A DNA stretch of 11,884 bases from JBAYJS01 sp041664985. Lineage in GTDB: Bacteria; Patescibacteriota; Patescibacteriia; Buchananbacterales; UBA6539. Below the pieces are notes generated by a model. The model was not told where the DNA came from. It saw only the letters and a program-made list of their open reading frames with translations, and made no database searches. The translations under genes were made by a program, and so were the position numbers. The DNA is taken from the NCBI GenBank assembly GCA_041664985.1, contig JBAYJS010000031.1, positions 1 to 11,884 on the forward strand. Direction: 5' to 3'. This document shows positions 6,459-11,884 of the stretch, piece after piece; the stretch's first letter is position 1; every line of letters begins with the position of its first letter.

Positions 6459-7622
6459 TTATTCAGCTACCGTATAAGTGCCGTCGGGTAATTTTTTAAT
6501 CTTATCTTTGTTGGTTAAGGCAAGGTAAATCGTGCTTTTGCGAACAATTCTTTGATCCAAAACCGCTTTGACAATCTCGTCTTTGGTTAACGGTTTTTTG
6601 GCATTTTTTAAAATTTCAACGATAATATCCATCACCGTACCTGGTTGATAGCCCCATTCTTTTAAGGCATAAATGCCGCGACCAACCAAAACGTATCGGT
6701 CGTCTAAAATCAATTCATTGTGAATGGTGGCCGGGTAAGCGGTTTTTTTATCAAAGCCCGATTGATTAATTAAATCAGTAATTTCGGTAAAATGCAACGG
6801 TTTGCCGGTTTTTCTCAGAATTAAATAAATTTTATCGCTCATTCTTTTTGGCGACACGGTATTCCAGTCGGCCAATCCCCATTCACCTAAAATATTTTGA
6901 TCAATTTTTCGGCTGATTTTCAGGTAAGAATGAATGACTTTTTGAATTTCATCTTCAATTTTATCTTCATCGGCGCCCATTTTCAAAGCGGCAATTTGTG
7001 ATTTATTGCCTTGATAAAATTCCCTACTCTGCAGTTGACTTAACAAGTCTTCCAGTTTGAGTAGCTGTTTTTCTTGATCAATAATCAAAGCTAACTCCGA
7101 AATTGTTTGGGAGATAACGTCAGTTGAGACGACCGGCAGTTTCCAACCATTTAAAAAATCCGGATGGGATTTGATTTGATCCACTTTATCATCAAGTAAA
7201 TTATTCAAAATAAAACGAGAAGCTTGTTTTTGCTGTTCATCCTGGCCTGATTCAGGGTAGCTGATTTCGTCCAGTAAAAACTTTTCTTCCATAATACCGC
7301 CGTAATTTTCCAATAAATGCAAAATATGTTGTTCGGCCGCTTCAATTTGAGATCTAAATGTTTTCAAATCCTTGATTTTTTTGATAGTGGCAGTCTCAAT
7401 TTGTCGGATTCTTTCCCGAGTAATATCATAATATTTACCGATTTGTTCCAAAGTTTCTTTATTTTTACCCAATAAACCAAAGCGGCGGCTTAAAATGTCG
7501 CTTTCTTTATTGGAAATATTTTTAAGCAAACCAGAGACCAGCTCGTTGGGATTAAACTGAGCGGCTTGACGGATTTCTTGACTTTCCATGATTTTGTCTA
7601 AAATTGAGTTTTGGCTATTCAT
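6459..7622 (-). CDS. Sigma-70 region 4-like HTH protein with C-terminal HARE-HTH domain
   Basis: Predicted cytoplasmic transcription regulator of 387 residues. Residues 27-90 resemble sigma factor region 4, which recognises -35 elements: ILSRRFGLLGKNKETLEQIGKYYDITRERIRQIE spans 43-76 with the recognition helix ITRERIRQIE. There is no sigma region 2 (-10 recognition and core binding), so it cannot be a complete sigma factor. The middle (90-255) is helical and charged. The C terminus has a HARE-HTH-like winged helix (258-321, with GKPLHFTEI and a GIYAL wing) and a second similar repeat (328-386, with KKPLTKDEI and a GTYTV wing). HARE-HTH is also the N-terminal domain of the Firmicutes RNA polymerase delta subunit, which fits a polymerase-associated role. 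The ATG at 7622 gives the longest frame and Met12 is an alternative. A consensus-like promoter with a palindrome on its -35 suggests tight control, perhaps by itself. Confidence 0.75.
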   Translation of the reverse strand: MNSQNSILDKIMESQEIRQAAQFNPNELVSGLLKNISNKESDILSRRFGLLGKNKETLEQIGKYYDITRERIRQIETATIKKIKDLKTFRSQIEAAEQHILHLLENYGGIMEEKFLLDEISYPESGQDEQQKQASRFILNNLLDDKVDQIKSHPDFLNGWKLPVVSTDVISQTISELALIIDQEKQLLKLEDLLSQLQSREFYQGNKSQIAALKMGADEDKIEDEIQKVIHSYLKISRKIDQNILGEWGLADWNTVSPKRMSDKIYLILRKTGKPLHFTEITDLINQSGFDKKTAYPATIHNELILDDRYVLVGRGIYALKEWGYQPGTVMDIIVEILKNAKKPLTKDEIVKAVLDQRIVRKSTIYLALTNKDKIKKLPDGTYTVAE

Positions 7623-7687
7623 ATAATTATTGGCTAAAATTAGCTAAAAATTTAGAAGTTACTGATTCTTCTATTTAAATTATCTTT

Positions 7688-7716
7688 AGTATATCATAAA
7701 AATAGTTAAGCGTCAA
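7688..7716 (-). promoter_or_regulatory. Sigma-70-type promoter of the HTH gene
   Basis: On the minus strand TTGACG (7716-7711) is followed by a 17-base spacer and TATACT (7693-7688), each 5 of 6 to consensus. The predicted start near 7681 gives a leader of about 60 nt to the ATG at 7622. That leader contains a small AGAAG/CTTCT hairpin and no clear ribosome-binding site. Confidence 0.68.
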
Positions 7717-7725
7717 GTCTTGACG
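7711..7725. promoter_or_regulatory. Perfect 15-bp palindrome over the -35, operator candidate
   Basis: CGTCAAG-T-CTTGACG is a perfect 7-1-7 inverted repeat whose left arm is the -35 hexamer of the HTH-gene promoter. This position suits a dimeric repressor. It also places a TTGACG on each strand, but the plus-strand copy has no good -10 and no gene ahead of it. Confidence 0.5.
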
Positions 7726-7757
7726 GTACTTCCCTATTTGTATTTTAATTTAATAAT

Positions 7758-7792
7758 AAAAAAACAGCTTAAGTATTTTTAAGCTATTTTTT
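7758..7792 (-). terminator. Rho-independent terminator of secDF
   Basis: On the minus strand a 14-bp stem (AAAAAATAGCTTAA with TTAAGCTGTTTTTT, one U-G wobble) closes a six-base loop and ends in a U-run. It starts 10 nt after the secF stop. It separates secDF from the HTH gene, which has its own promoter. Confidence 0.85.
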
Positions 7793-7801
7793 CTTTCTAA
7801 A

Positions 7802-8725
7802 TTATTTGAGACGTTTGAATTTTGATTTTTCCCAGACAACCAATAACGGACTGGCCAAAAAAATTGATGAGTAGGTGCCGATAATAACACCAAAGATTAA
7901 AGCCAAAACAAAATCTCTGATTGTAGCACCGCCAAACAGGAATAAAGTCAATAAAGCCAATAAAACGGTAAATGAAGTGTTGATTGAGCGAACAATCACC
8001 TCATTGATGCTGGTATCGATAATATCTTCAAAATCATCGCCGGCATGTCTGATTAAATTTTCTCGGATGCGGTCAAAAACGACAATAGTATCATTATTGG
8101 AATAACCAAAGATGGTAAGCAAAGCGGCAATAAACGGCGCATTAACTTCAATGCCGTAAAATTTTCCTAAAATTGCAAACAGGCCAACAGTGATGATGAT
8201 GTCATGAATCAAGGCGACGACTGCGATGACACCATATTTCCAAGATTCAATCGGCTTAGAGACGCGGCGGAAGGCCCAAGCGATATAAACGATAATAGCA
8301 ACCGAAACAATAATGATTGCCCAAATGGTTTTTTTCTTCAGTTCTTGACCAATATTTGGACCAATCGAATTAAAGCGTTTTTCTTCAATTACTTTATTAT
8401 CGGGTTGGTCGGCCACTTGGTATTTTTCCTGGATCGTTTTGAGAATCTGTTGGTGGGTGGCTTCGTCAACGGTTTTGAAGCGAATAATTGCGCCAGTATC
8501 GCCTACCGGCTGAACTACGGCATTATTTATATCCAGCGAGCTGAAAGTTTCACTGATTTGAGCAATAGTTGGTCGAGCAACTGTGAAATTCAATTCCAAA
8601 AGACTGCCGCCGGTAAAATCAATGCCGAGTTTCAAGCCAAACATGGCAAAAGCGGCAATGCTGGCAAGCATTAAAACGGATGAAATGGTAAACCAGATTT
8701 TTCGATTTTTTATTATGGAAATCAT
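7802..8725 (-). CDS. secF: Protein translocase subunit SecF
   Basis: Partner of SecD in the SecDF complex, an RND-superfamily membrane protein that uses the proton gradient to pull exported proteins out of the SecYEG channel. The 307 residues match the usual length of stand-alone SecF. The first membrane helix (8-30) runs into the family motif LGIDFTGGSLLE (33-44). A periplasmic P4-type domain (45-130) is followed by five helices near 133-152, 163-186, 196-217, 247-266 and 271-297. The second signature GYSNNDTIVVFDRIREN (207-223) corresponds to the conserved Asp-containing helix of SecF. The ATG lies two bases after the secD stop, so translation is probably coupled. A strong terminator follows. 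Nothing is missing or broken. Confidence 0.95.
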   Translation of the reverse strand: MISIIKNRKIWFTISSVLMLASIAAFAMFGLKLGIDFTGGSLLELNFTVARPTIAQISETFSSLDINNAVVQPVGDTGAIIRFKTVDEATHQQILKTIQEKYQVADQPDNKVIEEKRFNSIGPNIGQELKKKTIWAIIIVSVAIIVYIAWAFRRVSKPIESWKYGVIAVVALIHDIIITVGLFAILGKFYGIEVNAPFIAALLTIFGYSNNDTIVVFDRIRENLIRHAGDDFEDIIDTSINEVIVRSINTSFTVLLALLTLFLFGGATIRDFVLALIFGVIIGTYSSIFLASPLLVVWEKSKFKRLK

Positions 8726-8727
8726 AA

Positions 8728-10419
8728 TTATTTAGTAGTTATGTTTTTTTTGGAAACACCGAAAAGCCAAAGGTGATTGAATATTTTGAATTTGACAATT
8801 TCCAATAAAATTACGCGAGTGACAAAAACGGCAGAAAAAAGACTCATCAAAGTACCAACCGCCAAAGTGATAGCGAAACCTTTAACCAAGCTGGTGGTAA
8901 AGCCCATCAAAATCACACAAGAAATTAAAGTGGAAACGTGGCCGTCAAAAATTGATGACCAAGCGCGCTTAAAACCTTCATTTAAAGCCATGGTTAAGGT
9001 TTTACCTTTTTTAATTTCTTCTTTGAATCTTTCAAAAATCAAAACGTTAGCATCAACTGCCATGCCTAAGGATAAAATGAAACCGGCAATGCCTGGCAAA
9101 GTTAAAGTTACGTTTAGTATTTTGAATATGGCTAAAACCACCAGGGCGTAAAATAATAAAGCAATTGAAGCGGTAACCCCGGGTAAACGGTAATAACCGA
9201 TCATAAACAAGCAAATGATGATAAAGCTGATAATGCCGGTTTGTAAGCTTTTTTGAACTGATTCGTTGCCTAAAGAAGCACCAATTGTTTGTTGAGAAAT
9301 CAAAGTGATTGGTACGGGCAAAGCGCCGGCATTAAGTCTTTGGGCCAATATTTTACTTTCTTGAATTGTGAATTTACCGTTAATTACAGCTTTGCCATCC
9401 ATAATCGCTTCCTGAACCGTTGGCGTGGAGATTGCCGTGCCGTCTAAAAAGATAGCCACCGGTTTGCCGACGTTACGTTTGGTAATGGCGCCAAACAATT
9501 CCGTGCCTTCGTCGTTAAATTCAAGGCTGACCTGTGGCGCTTTGGTATTGGGATCAAATTCGACCAGAGCTTTTTTTAATTGCTGGCCGGTTAAACCGGT
9601 ATAAAGCCATTCTTCGGCTGGTGCGCCAAAATCGGTTTCGCTTTTGGTTTTAATTAGAATATGGCTACAGCGAACTTGATATTTATCCCCCTCGGTTTTT
9701 TCCTGATCTTTTTTAATGATATGATAGCCATAACCGGTTTTAACTAATTCTTTAGTAATTTCACCCACTTTTAATTTATCAAAACAGGCAGTTTCAAATT
9801 CCGGAACATAAGTGCCGCGACCGGCAAAGCCTAAATCGCCGCCATTGTCTTTTGAGCCGGGATCTTCACTGTATTGCTTGGCCAGGGCGGCAAAATCGGC
9901 TTTGGGCTTTAAGGCTTTGGCCAAAACTTCGTTGGCAGTGGTTTTAGCTTTTAAATTAGTGTCTTCAAGCTCCTTTTTTTGAGCGTCGGTTAATTGAACC
10001 TGAGGATTGGGATTTGGTTCTTTGAACTCCAAAAGCGGAGTTTCGCCAATCATATTAATGGCTTGGTTAACATCAGAAACACCGGCTAATTCGGCGATAA
10101 TGCGCCAGCCTTCGGTGCTTTTGGTAGTTTGGATAACCGGTTCAGCGACGCCAAAAGAATTAACTCGTCGTTCAATTACATCACGGACGCCTTCAATGGC
10201 ACTGGTTTGATCAGCGGCTGGGATTTTTGAGATATCAGCCGAATAAAGCAGATGGGTTCCGCCTTGCAAGTCAAGACCAAGCCTAAAAGGTTGATTCATG
10301 ATTTTTGGCACTGGTAGACCGCTTTTTTCAATCGCTTGCGGAAAAACCAAAATAACTGATGATACAGTTAATAAAAAAATGCCAAGTAAAGCAATTTTTA
10401 TCTTATTTTGTTCAGACAT
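8728..10419 (-). CDS. secD: Protein translocase subunit SecD with inserted parvulin-like domain
   Basis: SecD works with SecF in proton-driven late steps of Sec export. In numbering from the ATG (563 residues) there is one N-terminal helix (8-27), then RLGLDLQGGTHLLY (46-59) opening the periplasmic P1 domain, YTGLTGQQLKKALVEFDP (273-290), GTELFGAITKRNVGKPVAIF (305-324), and five C-terminal helices. These include the proton-relay region SLGMAVDANVLIFERFKEE (450-468). Residues about 143-265 are an insertion resembling a PpiC/parvulin prolyl isomerase. I chose the ATG at 10419 because the membrane helix follows at the usual distance. The frame stays open to a TTG at 10467, which would add 16 basic residues (LRKKSSFAKL...). 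No Shine-Dalgarno precedes the ATG. secF follows after two bases. Confidence 0.93.
   Translation of the reverse strand: MSEQNKIKIALLGIFLLTVSSVILVFPQAIEKSGLPVPKIMNQPFRLGLDLQGGTHLLYSADISKIPAADQTSAIEGVRDVIERRVNSFGVAEPVIQTTKSTEGWRIIAELAGVSDVNQAINMIGETPLLEFKEPNPNPQVQLTDAQKKELEDTNLKAKTTANEVLAKALKPKADFAALAKQYSEDPGSKDNGGDLGFAGRGTYVPEFETACFDKLKVGEITKELVKTGYGYHIIKKDQEKTEGDKYQVRCSHILIKTKSETDFGAPAEEWLYTGLTGQQLKKALVEFDPNTKAPQVSLEFNDEGTELFGAITKRNVGKPVAIFLDGTAISTPTVQEAIMDGKAVINGKFTIQESKILAQRLNAGALPVPITLISQQTIGASLGNESVQKSLQTGIISFIIICLFMIGYYRLPGVTASIALLFYALVVLAIFKILNVTLTLPGIAGFILSLGMAVDANVLIFERFKEEIKKGKTLTMALNEGFKRAWSSIFDGHVSTLISCVILMGFTTSLVKGFAITLAVGTLMSLFSAVFVTRVILLEIVKFKIFNHLWLFGVSKKNITTK
9625..9993 (-). 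other. Parvulin (PpiC)-type PPIase insertion inside SecD, motifs permuted
   Basis: Codes for SecD residues about 143-265 (ATG numbering). In order it shows a helical lead-in, KADFAALAKQYSEDPGS (173-189), NGGDLGFAGRGTYVPEF (192-208), LKVGEITKELVKTGYGYHII (216-235), and only then VRCSHILIKTK (249-259). In ordinary parvulins the HIL strand comes first. Both active-site histidines (His233 of GYHII and His253 of HIL) and the Asp of SEDPG are present, so a complete active site could form from the rearranged order. Confidence 0.7.
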
Positions 10420-10459
10420 ATTAAATTTCAATAAAATTAGTTTAGCAAAACTAGATTTT

Positions 10460-10483
10460 TTACGCAAGGGTTAATTTTTCCAC
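10460..10483 (-). other. Seven-codon leader ORF upstream of secD
   Basis: GTG GAA AAA TTA ACC CTT GCG TAA encodes VEKLTLA. It is preceded at eight bases by AAAAGGAGA (10499-10491), the strongest Shine-Dalgarno in the window. It ends 40 bases before the secD ATG and is out of frame with it. It may be a translated leader controlling secDF, or the ribosome-binding site may load ribosomes for some other start. The ORF is very short, so chance is a real possibility. Confidence 0.3.
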
Positions 10484-10512
10484 CGTTTGGTCTCCTTTTA
10501 CTATCTGGTCAA

Positions 10513-10520
10513 ATTATACT
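10513..10520. promoter_or_regulatory. Overlapping divergent -10 boxes between secD and the membrane synthase-like gene
   Basis: The minus strand has a perfect TATAAT (10518-10513) for secDF. The plus strand has TATACT (10515-10520) for the divergent gene at 10556. The two hexamers overlap by four bases. Neither has a convincing -35 at 16-18 bases. Predicted starts are near 10506 (minus) and 10527 (plus), giving leaders of roughly 87 and 29 nt. The two directions would compete for polymerase. Confidence 0.5.
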
Positions 10521-10555
10521 AAAATGATTTCAGTTGCTTTGGCAATTCAATTTTT

Positions 10556-11884
10556 ATGAAAAAAACCCTATTAATCTCTTTCTTTACTCTAGGCGTAACT
10601 TCGGCCATAGCCCAATTGGCTGTCATTAGCGAAATTATGGCCATATTTTTTGGCAACGAATTTTTAGTCTCAATCGTTATCGGTTTTTGGTTGATAGCTA
10701 TTGGTTTGGGTAGTACTGTTTTTGCCAAGTTTTTTTCCCGGCTTAATCCCGGTAAAATTTTAATATTTTGCCATTCAATTTCTGGTTTAATTTTTTTGGG
10801 CCAAATAATTATTTTGCGGGCGACAAAAATATTTTTATCTTTTAACCAAGCTTCAGACTTGATTTTAGTTTGCGGTTATTTATTTTTAACCACCCTGCCT
10901 CTTTGTTTGCTGTTTGGCCTTTGGTTTAATGCCTTAACCCGGTTTGCCCTTGTTAACCGGGAAAAAGAACCAACCGGTTTTAAAAAAATATTGCTTTGGT
11001 TTAAAAAATTATTTTTTTCCGAAAAAAAAGTCAATACCATCAGCTTGGTTAATCAAGGGTACTTTTACGAGGCTCTGGGATTAACTTTTGGTTCGTTGAT
11101 TTATTTTTTGGTTTTATTTTATTTGGATTCGGTTTCAGTGGCTTTTATTTTAGTGATTGTCAATTTTTTAGTTGTCATTATTTTAAGTGACAGCCAAAAA
11201 ATAAAAATAGTTTTTGGCTCAATTGTCATTTTAGCTTTAGTTTTTGGCTCAATTATATCATTTTTGAATTCCTTAAATTACACTACAATTCGCTGGCTTT
11301 TTCCAAAATTGGAAGTTGTAAAAATTCAAAAAACGCCAAACGGTTTACTCACGGTTGTGAAAAACCAAAACCAGTTTGATTTTTATCAAAACAGCTATCA
11401 GCTAGATTCAATTGACGGCGGGCAGTCTTTAAAAGCGCTTGATTTTGCTTTATTGTATCATCAAAAACCAAAAAATATTTTAATCATCGGCGGTGGGGCT
11501 GACGGTTCTTTGACCGAAGTTTTAAAATATCCAGTTGATTCGGTTTATTACCTTGAGCCAAATCCAAAATTAATTAATTTAATTAAGACATATTCGACAA
11601 AAGATGAAGCGATTGATTTGGTCGACCCAAGATTAAATATTATTTATGACAGCCCCAAGCATTTTATTAAAACCACGCCGGAAAGTTTTGACCTGGCTTT
11701 TATCAGTTTACCGCTGCCGGCTACGGTTTGGCTTAATAATTATTATACGGATGAATTTTTTAATGAGATTAAATCCAAGTTAAAACCTCAGGCGGTTTTG
11801 GGAGTTTACGCTTTTAATTTGCCCAATTATCATCAGCCGGAAATTGAAAATCTGGTGGTTTCGATTGATCGAACTTTGAACCAA
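10556..11884 (+). CDS. Membrane protein with spermidine-synthase-like domain, open at right edge
   Basis: 443 codons run from ATG at 10556 to the window end without a stop. The N-terminal half has about seven membrane helices near residues 5-28, 36-57, 68-88, 102-127, 173-191, 194-211 and 217-239. It includes QLAVISEIMAIFFGNEF (20-36) and YEALGLTFGS (171-180), sequences of the type found in membrane-fused spermidine-synthase-like proteins. From about 250 a SpeE/Rossmann methyltransferase-like domain follows: NILIIGGGADGSLTEVLKYP (307-326), the nucleotide-ribose Glu334 in YYLEP, DPRLNIIYDSPKHFI (357-371) and SFDLAFISLPLP (377-388). The SpeE acidic pair is altered: the DDG position reads DSP (365-367) and the catalytic Asp of the SDxxDP motif aligns with Ser384. 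It probably binds a nucleoside ligand but is unlikely to be an ordinary aminopropyltransferase. It is the only plus-strand gene, and there is no Shine-Dalgarno before the ATG. Confidence 0.75.
   Translation, partial: MKKTLLISFFTLGVTSAIAQLAVISEIMAIFFGNEFLVSIVIGFWLIAIGLGSTVFAKFFSRLNPGKILIFCHSISGLIFLGQIIILRATKIFLSFNQASDLILVCGYLFLTTLPLCLLFGLWFNALTRFALVNREKEPTGFKKILLWFKKLFFSEKKVNTISLVNQGYFYEALGLTFGSLIYFLVLFYLDSVSVAFILVIVNFLVVIILSDSQKIKIVFGSIVILALVFGSIISFLNSLNYTTIRWLFPKLEVVKIQKTPNGLLTVVKNQNQFDFYQNSYQLDSIDGGQSLKALDFALLYHQKPKNILIIGGGADGSLTEVLKYPVDSVYYLEPNPKLINLIKTYSTKDEAIDLVDPRLNIIYDSPKHFIKTTPESFDLAFISLPLPATVWLNNYYTDEFFNEIKSKLKPQAVLGVYAFNLPNYHQPEIENLVVSIDRTLNQ

Noticed and set aside
6444..7650. 13-bp direct repeat AATTAGCTAAAAA flanking the HTH gene (6444-6456 and 7638-7650)
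   Set aside because: It could suggest an inserted segment, but the repeat is AT-rich, one copy is part of a hairpin, and no integrase or transposase is present. Chance is likely.
8204..8674. A 156-codon plus-strand frame inside secF
   Set aside because: It is antisense to a complete SecF with all family motifs, and its translation shows no recognisable domain or promoter.
10420..10467. TTG start for secD at 10467
   Set aside because: It would add 16 basic residues before the first helix with no ribosome-binding site at proper distance. The ATG at 10419 fits normal SecD N termini.
10519..10728. Minus-strand 69-codon frame opposite the divergent membrane gene
   Set aside because: It lies antisense to a continuous 443-codon plus-strand frame with recognisable domains, and its translation is low-quality.

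Overview
The window looks like chromosomal DNA of a Candidate Phyla Radiation (Patescibacteria) bacterium. This is an inference from content: AT-rich DNA, short intergenic gaps, very few Shine-Dalgarno sites, a two-gene VirD4-like ATPase module ending in a CxxC-x17-CxxC zinc ribbon, and a sigma-region-4/HARE-HTH regulator. TGA is never read as a sense codon in the assigned genes, so the standard bacterial code fits. I see no mobile element, CRISPR array, rRNA or tRNA.

Layout, left to right. Eight genes lie on the minus strand: an unrecognised gene cut by the left edge (1-266); an 11-TM amino-acid permease (364-1488); UDP-glucose 6-dehydrogenase ugd (1570-2871); a VirD4/TraG-like ATPase (3058-4953) preceded by its membrane-anchored partner (4981-6348); a sigma-region-4/HARE-HTH protein (6459-7622); and the secD-secF pair (10419-8728 and 8725-7802). 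One gene lies on the plus strand, a membrane-anchored spermidine-synthase-like protein that starts at 10556 and is open at the right edge. It is divergent from secDF.

Transcription units are readable. The permease, ugd and secF are each followed by a hairpin with a U-run. Good sigma-70-type promoters precede the left-edge gene, ugd (TTGACA-17-TAGAAT), the ATPase (TTGGCT-17-TATAAT) and the HTH gene (TTGACG-17-TATACT, with a perfect palindrome on the -35). A pair of overlapping -10 boxes sits between secD and the divergent membrane gene. Two promoters place the predicted transcription start at or within a base or two of the ATG, suggesting leaderless mRNAs.

Functionally this is mostly cell-envelope and transport work: Sec export (SecDF), amino-acid import, UDP-glucuronate supply for surface polysaccharide, and a DNA-translocase-like module. 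The most unusual points are a parvulin-type prolyl isomerase domain inside SecD whose motifs run in a circularly permuted order, a strong promoter followed by a terminator-like hairpin about 60 nt on in the ugd leader, the split VirD4-like module with its zinc ribbon, the sigma-4/HARE-HTH protein under a palindromic promoter, and a spermidine-synthase-like domain lacking the family's catalytic acidic residues.
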